A stretch of 53,257 nt of DNA from Clostridia bacterium (GCA_017523305.1 JAFWWV010000114.1:1-53257); one strand, 5' to 3'. Shown: positions 21,601 through 28,279, numbered from the stretch's first letter. Notes: generated by a model from the letters alone, not told the origin. Numbers and translations: made by a program.

Positions 21601-24600
21601 CAGATTTAGGCAGTACATATGAAACATCTTTTGATACATCATGGTTTAACTATGGTTACACAACAAATAATATGTTAAATATTATTGTTAACGAACCAGG
21701 TGCTACAGATGGTGATGCTATAAGAGATTACTTATTAATGCTTTATACTGGTAACGGTTTAAAACCAATTTCAAATACTACAGGAGCTTCACCAGTAAAA
21801 TCATATGGTACTTTTATTGATCAACCTTACCACATTAAACATGCTGGTATGTTAGATATATTAGTAAGAAGCAACAATTCTGATGGTGTAGTTTTCAAAT
21901 ACTATATCTTAGATAAGAACATAGACTTTGTTAAATATAGCAAAGAAACTTATTGGTCAGAAAGTTGGGATAAAACAAATGTATCTTTCGTTGGTGACTT
22001 TGATGGTAACGGCAAAACAATTATGAATATGTATTCATCTCATGGTTTGTTAAGAGCTTTACCAAAAGTAAATAGTATTACAGAAAATACTGTAGTTAAG
22101 AACTTTACAATTAAAGATTCTTATGCAAAAACTGGTTTAGTTGCTGGTTTCCAAAGTACTGGAACAATCCAACAAGTTACAATTCAAAACTCATATGTAG
22201 TAAATGGCGATTGGACAACATTTATTACAGGTGCATCTTTCAACCTTGATAATGCACAAACTTATAATACAGAACTTGAACTTGTTTCATTTAAAGAATA
22301 TGAATACAAGAATATTAAAATTAATATTGGCGATGCAGAAAATCCTACAATGTCATACTCAAATGCAAAATTTGCTGGTGGCTTTGTTGGTATGATGCAA
22401 GGTGGAGCTATTGCTCAAACAAATGCAGCATCTAACTTAACAGTAACAGCTGTTGACTTAGTAGCTCAAGATATTAGTTACATTGGTGGTTTTGTTGGTG
22501 TTATGACAGGTGGTACAATTCAAGGTACATCAACATCAAACTATACAATTACAGGCGTAAACGTTTACTCTGTATTTAACAATAGTGCTACTGGTGCAGT
22601 TGCTTCTAAATCATATGTTGGTACAGTAGCAGGTGTACTTGGCCAAAGTGATTCAGTTGCAAAACTTAACTATCTTGTAATAGCAAGTTCAAATAAAGTT
22701 TCTGGCTATTATTCAGTTGGTGGTATTGCTGGTCAAATTAATGGTGGTGAAATTAACAACTGTACAATTAATATTTCAACATCAATTAGTGCAGCAAACG
22801 CAAAAATAAATACAAATAGTACAATTACTCCTGACGTTGCAGTATTAACACCAAAATTAATGATTGGTGGTGCAACTGGTGAAATGGTTAACGGTACTAT
22901 TAATTCAACAAGCTTACCACAAAGCACATCTTTATCTTTATCTACAAACTTTGGTTTTGCTGATCTTGATAATAAAAATAAAGATATTACAAAAACAGTT
23001 TCATTAGGTGGTATGGCTGGTGAAATGAAAAAAGGTACAATTATTTCTTCAACAATAACAAACAACTTAGGTATGGAAGTTGGTTCAAAACTTGTTAAAG
23101 TAATGGTTGGTGGTATGGCTGGATATATGTACGATGGTAAAATTGATGGAACTGCTTCAGTTCTAACACAAACATCATCAAGTATTTCAGCTTCATCTAA
23201 CGAATATGCAATAGCAGGTGGTATCGTAGGTTATATGACTGAAGGTGAAATTACACAATATGTAATTAACTCTGCAGGTGTATCAGCAAACGATAGCGCA
23301 GGTGGTATTGTTGGTGAAATTTATGCAACCGAGAAAAATTCAATTACTATTAAAGCTAAAACCTATAGCGGAACAATTCAAGCTACAGACGAAGGTTCAA
23401 AAGCAGGTGGTACAGTTGGTTACTTATACTTAAATAACAAAACTTCTACCGATATTTTAATTAATATTACTGAAGTAACCATCGAAACTGCAGCAATTAT
23501 TGGTTCTGAAAAAGTAACATACTCAGGTGGTATTGTTGGTTTAGTTTATAATAATAAGGCTGAAAACAATAATATTGTAATTAGCAAATGTACAAATAAA
23601 GCAACTCTTTATGCAAACGGCAAATCTACTGTTACTGGTGAAGATGAAGTTACAGGCGCATCATTTACAGGTGGTATTGTTGGTTTTGCTAAACACTTAA
23701 CTATTAGTGAATGTACAAACTCAGGTTCAATGGGTGCAACTGTTGATAATTCTGCTTACTATGCAGGTGGTATTGCTGGTTTTGTACAATGCGCAAGCAT
23801 TATGTCAAGCAATAATACTGGTGGTACAATTGCTGGTAAATGGTTATCAGGTGGTTTAATTGGTGCTATTGTTGATGGTGTTTTAACAGGTGACTTTACA
23901 AGTTCAAACGCTTCAGTTATTAACGTTAGCGCAGGCGTTTCAGGTGGTTTATTTGGTACAATTTCAGGTGGAACACAATTAACTGCTGTTACATCTTATA
24001 CAAACTCAAGTGTTGTTGGTAGCTCATTAGATACTCAACCTTCATTAATTGCAGGTGGTATTGTTGGTATTTATAATGGTTCTGCAGAAAAATTATTAAC
24101 TACTACAACAAATAATGGTGCTGTTACAACATTTAAAGGTTCTATTGCAGAAAAATTCTTATCATTAAAAGCTTCTTATGATGAAGGCGTAGTTCTTTCT
24201 TCAGCAAACAGCTTTATTGATGATACTTTTGCAAATAACGATAGCGCAGGTGGTATCGTTGGTTATGCTAAAGGTGAATTAACAATTAAGAGTGCTACAG
24301 TTACAAATTCTGCAACAATTAAAGCTGCAGAAAACGCTGGTGGTGTAGTTTGTACTTCAAAATCAACTTTAACAATTACAAAATCAACAAATGCTGCAAC
24401 TGTTAAAGATTCTGTTTACGCAGGTGGTATTATAGCTCAATCAACTTCAAACTTAATTTTAGCTACTATTAATGAAGCTGAACCTACAGATGTAACTTTT
24501 GGTAACATCTCAAACAGTGGTAATATCATTGCAACAACAGCAGCAGGTGGTATTGTTGGTTACTTAGATGGAACTTCTAATAAATTTGGTCACTCAAGCG

Positions 24601-27600
24601 CTGATGGAACTTCTTACACAATTACAAACACTGGTACAGTTGGTTCTGGTAGTGGATCAGTTACAACTCAAACTGCTGGTGGTTTAATTGGTGTATTAAA
24701 AGAAACAAAAATTTATGGTGCTAAAAACGCTGGTCAAGTTGCTTCAGTTGCAAACGCTGGTGGTTTAGTAGGTCAAATGTATAGTGGTGAATTAGCTAAT
24801 TCAAATATTGTTGAAATGGGTACAAAAACTGTTTCAGCAGGAACAGCTAGTGATGATACATATGCTGGTGGTGTAGTAGGTTACATCGAAGGTGGTAAAA
24901 CATATGTAAACGTAACTTCTGTTGCTTTTGGTTCAACAAATTATATTGGTGGTTTAGCAGGTACAATACGTACTTCAACCCCAGAAGTATATGGTGTTGT
25001 TTCAGCAAATGTTACTGGTGGTAAAATTGCTGCTGGTGGTATTGCTGGATTGTTAGATGCTGGTGGTCAAATAAGAAAAGACAAAGTTGTTAACGTAGGT
25101 GGAACTGATGTTACATATACAGCTTCTGCTGAAGGTAAATCAGTTACTGCTGAACAATACGTTGGTGGTGTTGTAGGTCTTGTTAAACACAGCGACTGCG
25201 ATGTTAAAGGTGGTAAAGGTGGCAACCCATCAGGTACAACTGCTAACGCAGTATGTGGTGGTGTTGTAGGTCTTGTTTCAGCTGGTAAAGTAAGTGGTGG
25301 TAAAGGTGGTAATGCTGTTAGCTCAACTTCAAAATCAAATGGTGGTGTAGTTGGTTATCTTGAAGGTTCTTCAACTGTACAAGGTACATATGATAGTGCT
25401 ACAACAACATACTCTCTTGAAGGTGGTCAAGCTAAAAATGCTTCTGAAAACAACGGTGGTATCGTAGGATATATGGAAGCTGGTTTTGTTAAAGGCTACG
25501 CTAAAGGTGGCGAAGCAGATAAGAAAAACGCTGGTGGTATCGTAGGATATATGGAATCTGGCGAAATTAGTGGTTCAGTAGAAGGCACAAAAGTTCTTGG
25601 TGGAGACAACGTTGGTGGTGTAGTAGGTTCTATGCTTGCAGGTGTTGTTAAAGGTAGCTTAAAAGGTGCTGAAGTTGCTGGAGGCACAAACGCTGGTGGC
25701 GTTATAGGTCTTATGGAAGGTGCTGATTGCGAAATTTCTGGTTCTGTAACTGGTGGAAAAGTTTCTTCATCAGGTACAAATGCTGGTGGTATCGTAGGTC
25801 ACTTAAAATATGGTACAGTTAAAGGTGGTACTGGTGGAGAAGTTACTTCAAGTGCTACAAACGTTGGTGGTATTGCAGGTTTATTAGAAAATGATGCTGT
25901 TATCTCAAATGGTACAGGTGGTGTTGTTAACGCAACAGCTTCTTCATCAAATGCTGGTGGTATCGTAGGTCAAGTTAACGCGAGCGATAATTCACATGAA
26001 GCTGTTACAAATGGTACAGGTGGAGAAGTTAAAAACGGCGAAAGTTCTGGTGGTATCGCTGGTTACCTTAAAAAAGGTACCATTAAGGGTGGAAAAAATG
26101 AATCTAATGTTAAAGCTTCAACTAACGCAGGTGGTTTAGTTGGTAAGATGGATAAAGATACTGTACTTAATGGTGGTACAACAAAATCAACAATTACAGG
26201 TAAATATGCTGGTGGTTATGTTGGTTATGCTTCTGGTGGTGCTATTGCTGGTGGAACAAACACAGGTTGTACAGTTTCAGGTACAGATTATTCAGGTGGT
26301 GTAGTAGGTTATAGTGCTGCTGCAAGTGCTACTGATTTAACAATTGAATGTAGTACAAAAGCAACAATTACAAGTGGTACAGCTGGTGGTATATTAGGTC
26401 GTGGTGGTGCTACTATTACTGGTGGAACATTTGAAGGTACAATTACAAGCAGTAATGCTGGTGGTGTTGTTGGTAAACTTGATGCTCAAACAGTAAAACT
26501 TGAATCTATTACTATTAAAGTAACAGGTATAGTTGCAGTTATTACAAACGAAAATGATGGTACTATTACAACTGCTAACGATGGTTCAGTTTCTTCAATT
26601 AATGCTTCAAACTTTGAAGGATCTCTTGTAAATAAAAATACTAATGGTGCTACAATTTCTTACTTAAAAGCTTCAAGTATTAAAAAAGCAACTTCAGGTA
26701 GTTATTATGGTAGTGTTGTTAAAGAAAATGTTTCTGGTGCTACAGTAGATCATTGTGAAAATAGTACATCTTTCTCTGATGTAACAATTTCAAGATTTGG
26801 TGGTATTGTTGGTACAAATGCTGGTACAATAAGTAATTGTTCAAACTCAGGTACAATTAGTGGTTCTTCAACATATATCGGTGGTATAGTTGGATATATA
26901 AGTGGTGGTAGTGTAACCGATTGTTCAAATACAGTTGCTATTACACAAACATCTGCAAACTATGCTGGTGGTATTGTAGGTTACATAAACGCAGGTAGTG
27001 TTAGTGGTTCAGGTACATCAAATAGTGGTGCTATTAAATATAATGGTACTGGTAACGAAGCTTCTACTGGTATGAGTAACTATGAAGATGATACTCACGC
27101 ATTAGCATTCATTGGTGGTATTGCAGGCTATGCAAATGGTGGTAGTGTTGAAGGTTATAATACAGGTTCAATTTCAAATGATATTGAATATACAAGTAGT
27201 GATTCTAGTGCAACTATTTACGATTATCGTGGCCAAATTGCTGGTGGTAGGGGTTCTGGTACTGTTAAAAACTTAGCAGGTAAAACAGGCTTTACTGATA
27301 CTGTTTCTCAAGAAGCTACTGGTAATATTTTAAAATATTATGTAACAGTTATTACCATTCAAAAAGGTGGAGCTGTTTGGGGAATGGAAGATAGAAAGAA
27401 ACAACAAAAAGCAGGTGTTTATACTTGCTCAGGAGAATCTGAATTTGAAAATCTTACAGAAGATACAGGTCAAGGTGAAATAGATAATTACATTGAATCT
27501 AATATTCATTCAAAAGTTTCATGGACAAAAATAGTTGATATGTCTATTCCAGATGAAAGTTCATATTTAATTCAAACCGAAAGTTGGGCTTATTGGTCTT

Positions 27601-27884
27601 TTACGGAAGCTGGTTTAAGATGGTTTGCAGGACAAAAAGGATATAATCTTTCTGATTGGACTGTATCATATCGTTGTGATTCAACTGATATTAACGCTGG
27701 TTCAGATATTAACTATTGGGGTATTTTAGGCTTAAAACGTGAAGAAGCTGAAATGAGAAATGTTTATGACTTTACTCCTGCAGGTCTTCAAGATTGCGGT
27801 GGTTATGTATATAGCAGTGGTGGTGAAAACCAATCACAACAAAGAGTTAATGCTTTAATCTCTCTTTATAATAAGTGTGATTAA
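6603..27884 (+). CDS. Giant lipid-anchored surface protein 1 (Ig-like plus GLUG beta-helix repeats)
   Basis: A single uninterrupted 7,093-codon frame. Residues 1-21 are a signal peptide ending in V-F-F-A-C, so Cys22 is the predicted lipid anchor. Residues about 30-1140 look like serial Ig-like beta domains, including a Big_2-type junction (VFVPATSIKLDKRIVNVYS near 895). Six beta-helix blocks begin near residues 1142, 2724, 3255, 3921, 4694 and 5073, typically with 'xxAEEL...NDI...WTPI...F.G.LNG' or 'FDGNGK' entries followed by GG-[IVL]-[VA]-G (GLUG) repeats. A second Ig-like stretch covers about 1780-2720. Residues about 5258-6889 are a dense GLUG array; 6910-7093 form a different cap with seven Trp and four Cys. 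No LPXTG, membrane tail or enzyme motif was seen. The start is supported by a nearby GTAGG site and the signal peptide. It is probably an adhesin or surface fibre; the ligand is unknown. Confidence 0.85.
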   Translation: MKKVFLFLSILMFAFTGVFFACSEDRYADLKISVNSVASTSANKKVTYNKAGKYYEVLYDDEFVINASVTCSNDISTSLEFTSINDESVHKVGSTNTQNGTKATFKAVAPSYDEFFRIKIESVETNRKAVNIYIKVVLPVDEINLTDNLGVTFGNPVDLNSQEALTYVSVDPSAPYETNEKGVDFALTTYTDLNSNTYTLFTKENDPDSYYFKNGEEKEIKAFSLTDDILVVLDETVEGSVKVSGKSIMFDEDIASIEIDTATEEEKELIEDNDKLKDETDVSIVKPVALDDISFIGGQVVFKDYNSDSVKDAKLTASLYLNSLDTYKVGEVNHYYNYENIHFAVNTKARIQIAATTGSITVDGKKVESDINVLKLPEPESLLLSQIVDNDTGEVVGYETDIKLSANGGSGFAYVDFVVQYKDFANKLEYSFADLYNKYLASLDADELALLDDNAKTQKLVFEATALPSNISLTQDDKNIDNVETIKIYDAYSNSNGFSAYGTKINVNLTLSSGTMSSKIKDENKGVRVFVSDAAMSGLDVRNYFDIYDSLYNRIILQTAEIEETVVYFFNLDLTKSNDSYFYVKASKDNLATDANFTFSFENILKSSIKTYTNEVIEANSEFTTLKNLTTSFTAKTVKGVEDILVLSKVVTAEDNFYALDNVNVDTESQYNKLVLRIAEGEQVTDNLGSVIAFMTNLFVADNINISYDETVLKLFTLNNDDFIASFDGSYNDDVLEFKGVLSVVGIKICEETRIVFTAENGYEVVVLVEVVESYQGVSIDVNQSYGKNIIAENFINAYNNPKSYDVSAKVNGTFNIVYNVNPNASAISGVNYISSQQGIVEINPDNGMVSTISKGDTIITIEFNYYKFEEVNGYYQWVNGVETKSFKLKVFVPATSIKLDKRIVNVYSYESLGYEYRDQSLVELNVLIYPESATIANSEENVSFVLSNNNENLIGNKGIYTAFLNKNETKAVVYIVVRVEEFGTIATLTCTVNIYKAPQVEEIKVSAFEGSNPVKIDISTPDEDGHDVYYVSTQNDRKLTFNTSIIPGEREVLVDDLVVVVFKADQDSKEMLDVDKDRNYASVSYGNNKDYTVITNGQDSFYLETGTYYSGYFYLVVFSRDSLTSETEGTRFVKILIQITDGTQQNPYVVRSAEELIAIGGAPTKHYVLGNDINLSSISNWTPIKNFAGSLNGYNINIADRKNPDKGTYFKVTGLKINTVKSANVGLFEKIANTNDKIGAVMNLKLGVSSINLTNYTVSNAIAEDTINIGSIAGLNDGVIVNCSVEINTFRVSLTNKNANVGGMVGANGTGVGCLAGGIINFSNNATNASDSFNLDISDEDNITKQADITPTSQVEMISANPVNGVIIVSDKKTIEGEPAQIGQYVFVGGMVGYNNGGFINGIYGIYNLANEKSNFVGNASSVSYLTNYQSQGIDVKININYGAYADIGLIENEDSAIGGVVGTMDSGSINNISVEGHIGMIDNMATRNVKGAYNNVGGVVGKTRKVSTDDYNKKINTVSANVQLRANDKVGGIAGSTELTNISKARVESYEQTSGNTQTLIIANNHIGGVVGSACSTNITYAYSYSFVNDFNTDYMSYGDIYSFVDESILGGLVGSVSKDEDAAVTTIKQSYSTFNVIASGENCLVAGLVGNAELNSYPILEEVFYIGVLFNATEGEEDSTAKTTFAYNVKDDPSFVTGAVNGYNFYYILQYADSTDIENGTNLDCLIIAKDESFVKKCYAGDESLLTSSISTEKVLKVEIYDDESGSYEKTELALRVPAYGVTIDGNPYVCNFIRYIPSSIEVDVDGDPVAIVGGNLSINFGDSDKYYSYVDTNGDKYLIINYAVLNNTFDLGEIFEITPNPVISGNLNILVSSSDSKNLVITDVGELVVNKVGYYELTFRVKENVNATAVVKVLVLKNFDELLLSNTPTFKTSLFDNNSSNPYDLRVKNQINTFNIFAEYVLDAQGQVTYGTVADAYETKYLTQITNTNNYSLEYIVEYKETASFILATADQYVEENGSIKFLVTGEYRITIKVVFKMNSFDFEINNSEWVVYFNIFDGATNINFNTDEIWLQGQEIYDKLQLTLNSDVGDYESLSLVVDDSLRQLEYKYIYDAENNVMGEKPEIYDYSTGEKVIVVEEIDYPFNISVQETSAQNDIYYYTVIVSIRDNFKAVSQPERYTLYAYDGRQALINTPADVEIVIAPQSLKGVSGIHYAYTQQVSKLTNVGNTEADSSEGNGAQGDYFKNYSYSFTNEPKNTIIAGNEGLFVIDLYPFYANITSVSIDSNIGKDSGNALQFVQLVKIKGNAGNYYIYAPLTQSTNNNGIFLNLYSFVPEDVATINYTSESSSEIIYKNADKKLTYKFFEADASTSSETARLYVKTIAPTNLKDEEQFVVTVTVKYNVVNESGVLEERSYQYEHNLVVESVPGFAMKVAHDGIDRDIIAYTGTGTAKATTADWLEIIPIVEEGYTYDSITPTLVRGDKTFGSSEYVELRPNNILILGKEARAGDKIIISAVVKIDYEGYTESRVYTKTINVVDVVISSITVKDLDPNNDLKITVSTSRQLRAEIIGFGLEEAIEDAELRISRSVTLSTNTNYYWQAKSNKSGEQYVNLESVSLRNYLPFVVNKIAISNEESEVTINSEFIGAAQSVNTQTFKSLSKVMVLEGSTDAGTVEMRLALSYVYEPVEGKIVFVPNTFDTFYTAEKYFNVVVTEDSNEDNPTPIYDEEDLKTMAAASTGSFILMNDITIDNHTALKANFSSFDGNNKVITINNFTYSTDIISSTGNHSINLGLFDTVSADTVIKNVIVAYPADKTSAMNLKGYSEINFGGIAAINNGVITNCDVISTVYRDNVNLGNYTDVSYTLNIQTATSISGNEVVANIGGLVAVNSSTGFVTNSRVGRDEVDILYVYDSEATVVYKDKYKHTAPVTVFKVYGRANVGGFVADNQGTISTSFAKNMQLEIISESPTSFVKTGGFVVNNTGFIYGSYAAGWEEENGNIEDYTEFVSTNRKLGGGIYSNGFVGGFVFNNESYIEDCYSNINVSGDLIFAAKTDYIKYLMNPDGASLVTEWPSPAVGGFVYKTATDSYITTSYSLSKIYSGKLNTHGAFEGRDTSPDPNFTNTGTIENCYFMQEKTEDFDYDHERARMLSDDPVINLEGQEDVAGTNEFVEKKSFNNFSFDNSITNFYYYDGESTGGVWAIYQQVGSTNGYPELISANTIAMSCRVINVTKTNNSETNTYYYTYVDGYDIGSYLNPHLVANFEQYNNIFKDAIGQESFNENITTKFTGNIRLIKNINFSNSEEVYSTSVEYTSLINLTSIFDGNYLAMYNIKLSDTSSGKSSFGLFKDIYYAAVKNVTLSVTSVNAGNTTTVGALAGAIVNSNVSNITLVASSDAGGIVTGNNYVGGLAGIVISSDTDRLNTISDIQSNLSVVGSISSSSQAVSAVTTSNMIWEKIKPTSSSSGLSEVNNNLRLHRLPSNVYYGGGVVGLADLTQIIDVIGNSDIEEPNLYNIHVGEFIPNTILADDSVDYDQPVSIISDYAGGLFGFVGSQTYVECAEFIATTENEEHFISANEVAGGIAAINFGKISQTYVSFNKDVITTLEEDMFKYVSGDVSVDVNVNSTLFDSGTPNYIGGIVGVNAGDGRSYGSGFIIDSYNRVDVRNSYAKGVGGIVGGTYIGELTNVYTTASLLGNLTSPDTKIGGIIGKIFESAEEGYFADYAETNSDYSSIALSNIVSANLWDTEDFDALYEYVNSGAGYVGALYGKFENKADATGKTLVKENGGIFVENYVLRDFSDPDISTIGTDDKFNPAAKDAQGNDLLEVGSYFELWGVQDENTYNYDSYLYSFLCDGEANESIIAPNDFRALFSGTDYGVSTLRDVYFAESKWSRTIWNYNDDILLPILDYGYESSVIRIFTANQFINTLKEGNSSGKLYVIMNDLDFKGVDITPITTTFRGQLYGNNITYKIGEKTYQRKPILFNIECKQTNMTSGVFAILQNSTGATFSNFNMVLSEYDVTFSDILDSETIASVLLGSATNTSISNVNIYSSLKDEVSKESMLDYKFANTVEAKKSFTVTQGYYIDDTNKEIGSYSPVGYLKLATLRRNDKSSTDDKSYSYNYIFTANVTSDTTFEFKGKFDAIDNSSVDLTEDEQKDYQESFDNADPANNISYTTYPISVTHNCVAKTNASTVGLFVGVGSLSYISSSNVSVDINVNYTRKPSTANGIKYVGAVAGRNIGEIRYVVSNSSISVTSGITLNDYDIEELYFGGIVGNIQGVLRFLYVRNNDLTVGTAARPIVARTGSAGTFMGSIVGAVDRYTTVNEAIVGGANFLYITNTGITAYLRGLSNIAGVIGQNSFTVGDIYYKQNIDGSTQEAKKAINVNVDDESSSITIGGIIATNKSTYVTNAYNNTSIYVNLGKYTKLVVGGIIAQTDNNDCELTNVVNDAKEIKVTRTAGSTMLGTVFIGGILADATAVGATVNLKNIFSSTNIICSQEQVMSIGGAVAKCPNLYVYNVIVIGNISLGRGKGDGINVNTGSSKVSSLFYAEPHNIGGLVGECSTSYTQDIDSVGTIVLSSIRDYALAQKLQLSMGPVVGTNNRMIANETNTYFCEPIALVPDNGYNAYFKSIDQTKLVGNATREYEKIYKGIFKNSFSLDTSTDIYSNYYKNYKNKGTDSYKSGTKLSPTALTTSTTIEANKYYVLTSNYSGSLSTTAKGWVLNGQGKAINASSYVINEIPEDAAIVGVMIKVNNTSGKVFATTNNGFLFACGSSGLVSASTSAGLVLNNYGVINTCFSIANIKANGAASGLVNINGNADKVGNIYSCYYSGTITPTHANANIAGLVGDTQFGIVSNCYTIGDLDITGVKPKNTYPIANTNNKYNLYNTYYDYIAYAGLKQNADGKSGEGISATQARNIEICRPIVGTSPVAYTNIARLGADGKDKYGLITDKGVYVWSSTLAGDENGLNYTKLSDTLKGSWLKPGDEQQISALFAKSDLGSTYETSFDTSWFNYGYTTNNMLNIIVNEPGATDGDAIRDYLLMLYTGNGLKPISNTTGASPVKSYGTFIDQPYHIKHAGMLDILVRSNNSDGVVFKYYILDKNIDFVKYSKETYWSESWDKTNVSFVGDFDGNGKTIMNMYSSHGLLRALPKVNSITENTVVKNFTIKDSYAKTGLVAGFQSTGTIQQVTIQNSYVVNGDWTTFITGASFNLDNAQTYNTELELVSFKEYEYKNIKINIGDAENPTMSYSNAKFAGGFVGMMQGGAIAQTNAASNLTVTAVDLVAQDISYIGGFVGVMTGGTIQGTSTSNYTITGVNVYSVFNNSATGAVASKSYVGTVAGVLGQSDSVAKLNYLVIASSNKVSGYYSVGGIAGQINGGEINNCTINISTSISAANAKINTNSTITPDVAVLTPKLMIGGATGEMVNGTINSTSLPQSTSLSLSTNFGFADLDNKNKDITKTVSLGGMAGEMKKGTIISSTITNNLGMEVGSKLVKVMVGGMAGYMYDGKIDGTASVLTQTSSSISASSNEYAIAGGIVGYMTEGEITQYVINSAGVSANDSAGGIVGEIYATEKNSITIKAKTYSGTIQATDEGSKAGGTVGYLYLNNKTSTDILINITEVTIETAAIIGSEKVTYSGGIVGLVYNNKAENNNIVISKCTNKATLYANGKSTVTGEDEVTGASFTGGIVGFAKHLTISECTNSGSMGATVDNSAYYAGGIAGFVQCASIMSSNNTGGTIAGKWLSGGLIGAIVDGVLTGDFTSSNASVINVSAGVSGGLFGTISGGTQLTAVTSYTNSSVVGSSLDTQPSLIAGGIVGIYNGSAEKLLTTTTNNGAVTTFKGSIAEKFLSLKASYDEGVVLSSANSFIDDTFANNDSAGGIVGYAKGELTIKSATVTNSATIKAAENAGGVVCTSKSTLTITKSTNAATVKDSVYAGGIIAQSTSNLILATINEAEPTDVTFGNISNSGNIIATTAAGGIVGYLDGTSNKFGHSSADGTSYTITNTGTVGSGSGSVTTQTAGGLIGVLKETKIYGAKNAGQVASVANAGGLVGQMYSGELANSNIVEMGTKTVSAGTASDDTYAGGVVGYIEGGKTYVNVTSVAFGSTNYIGGLAGTIRTSTPEVYGVVSANVTGGKIAAGGIAGLLDAGGQIRKDKVVNVGGTDVTYTASAEGKSVTAEQYVGGVVGLVKHSDCDVKGGKGGNPSGTTANAVCGGVVGLVSAGKVSGGKGGNAVSSTSKSNGGVVGYLEGSSTVQGTYDSATTTYSLEGGQAKNASENNGGIVGYMEAGFVKGYAKGGEADKKNAGGIVGYMESGEISGSVEGTKVLGGDNVGGVVGSMLAGVVKGSLKGAEVAGGTNAGGVIGLMEGADCEISGSVTGGKVSSSGTNAGGIVGHLKYGTVKGGTGGEVTSSATNVGGIAGLLENDAVISNGTGGVVNATASSSNAGGIVGQVNASDNSHEAVTNGTGGEVKNGESSGGIAGYLKKGTIKGGKNESNVKASTNAGGLVGKMDKDTVLNGGTTKSTITGKYAGGYVGYASGGAIAGGTNTGCTVSGTDYSGGVVGYSAAASATDLTIECSTKATITSGTAGGILGRGGATITGGTFEGTITSSNAGGVVGKLDAQTVKLESITIKVTGIVAVITNENDGTITTANDGSVSSINASNFEGSLVNKNTNGATISYLKASSIKKATSGSYYGSVVKENVSGATVDHCENSTSFSDVTISRFGGIVGTNAGTISNCSNSGTISGSSTYIGGIVGYISGGSVTDCSNTVAITQTSANYAGGIVGYINAGSVSGSGTSNSGAIKYNGTGNEASTGMSNYEDDTHALAFIGGIAGYANGGSVEGYNTGSISNDIEYTSSDSSATIYDYRGQIAGGRGSGTVKNLAGKTGFTDTVSQEATGNILKYYVTVITIQKGGAVWGMEDRKKQQKAGVYTCSGESEFENLTEDTGQGEIDNYIESNIHSKVSWTKIVDMSIPDESSYLIQTESWAYWSFTEAGLRWFAGQKGYNLSDWTVSYRCDSTDINAGSDINYWGILGLKREEAEMRNVYDFTPAGLQDCGGYVYSSGGENQSQQRVNALISLYNKCD
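22374..27270 (+). repeat. Dense GLUG repeat array encoding a long beta-solenoid
   Basis: Reading the translation, I count about 45 units of the form [AVISNTC]-G-G-[IVLMF]-[VAI]-G-x-(M/L/x)-x-x-G-x-[IV] between residues about 5258 and 6889. Spacing drops from roughly 40-50 residues early to roughly 22-30 in 25200-26300. Adjacent units can be near identical in DNA: a 24-bp stretch at 25455-25478 recurs at 25533-25556, exactly 78 bp (26 codons) later. All units stay in frame. Confidence 0.8.
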
Positions 27885-28035
27885 TAAGTTTTAACTTATT
27901 AAAAAAAAATAATAAAAACTCTTAAATGGCTTTTGAAAATTTTTCAAGAGCCATTAAGGGTATATAAAACAGGGTAGTATTTTTAAGTAAAATGGCTTTT
28001 ATTTAAAGCAAATTAAAATTAATGCTCAAAGTTTT

Positions 28036-28181
28036 AAATGGTTTAATTTTTTGTTGGTTTAATTTATAAAAAAAAGTTTAAAAAAATATAAAAATAATTA
28101 AATTTTTTATTACATTTTAAACCAACAAAAAAGCCATTTTTTAAAAGTAATTTTTGTAAAATTATTTTTAAAAGGTGGCTT
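28036..28181 (+). repeat. Overlapping, mutually exclusive inverted repeats before giant gene 2
   Basis: The arm at 28036-28062 (AAATGG...TTTTTTGTTGGTTTAA) is complementary to 28117-28138 (TTTAAACCAACAAAAAAGCCATT). The end of that second arm (AAGCCA, from 28131) can instead pair with TGGCTT at 28176-28181 through a long AT stem. The two folds cannot form together. All lies upstream of the predicted start of the gene-2 transcript. Confidence 0.45.
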
Positions 28182-28224
28182 GCTAAAATTAATTAAATTT
28201 ACGATTATTTAACAGGTTAATCCT

Positions 28225-28253
28225 TTTACAAAAAGGCTGAAATATTGTATAAT
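28225..28253 (+). promoter_or_regulatory. Candidate promoter of giant lipoprotein gene 2
   Basis: TTTACA (28225-28230), 17 bp, then a perfect TATAAT (28248-28253). The predicted leader is only about 20 nt and carries the AAAAGGG ribosome site at 28266-28272. Confidence 0.7.
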
Positions 28254-28279
28254 TTTATATTAAATAAAAGGGTAAAAGA

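Larger units (their letters stand above)
27885..28279 (+). other. Intergenic region between the two giant genes
   Basis: 395 bp with no credible gene. Just after the stop, AATAAGTT-TT-AACTTATT (27883-27900) is a palindrome followed by an A run, not a T run. CTTAAATGGCTTTTGAAAA (27921-27939) pairs imperfectly with TTTTCAAGAGCCATTAAG (27941-27957); it lacks a T tail, so termination is uncertain. The element AATGGCTTTT or its complement appears repeatedly (about 27926, 27995, 28131), with a variant at 28174-28181. Confidence 0.6.

Noticed and set aside
22733-23065. Antisense reading frames opposite the GLUG array (also 25496-25687 and others)
   Set aside because: They are shadows of the GGT-rich repeats; proline- and hydrophobic-rich low-complexity translations with no ribosome site.
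25200-26500. Short regularly spaced DNA repeats resembling a CRISPR array
   Set aside because: The repeats are in-frame codons for Gly-Gly units, imperfect and unevenly spaced, with no cas gene nearby.
6603-27884. Peptidase M26-type zinc protease function, because GLUG repeats occur in IgA proteases
   Set aside because: No HExxH zinc-protease motif was noticed in the translation; only the repeat type is shared.
27883-27900. Palindrome at the stop of giant gene 1 as a terminator
   Set aside because: It is followed by an A run rather than a T run on the plus strand, and the geometry does not suit the minus strand either.
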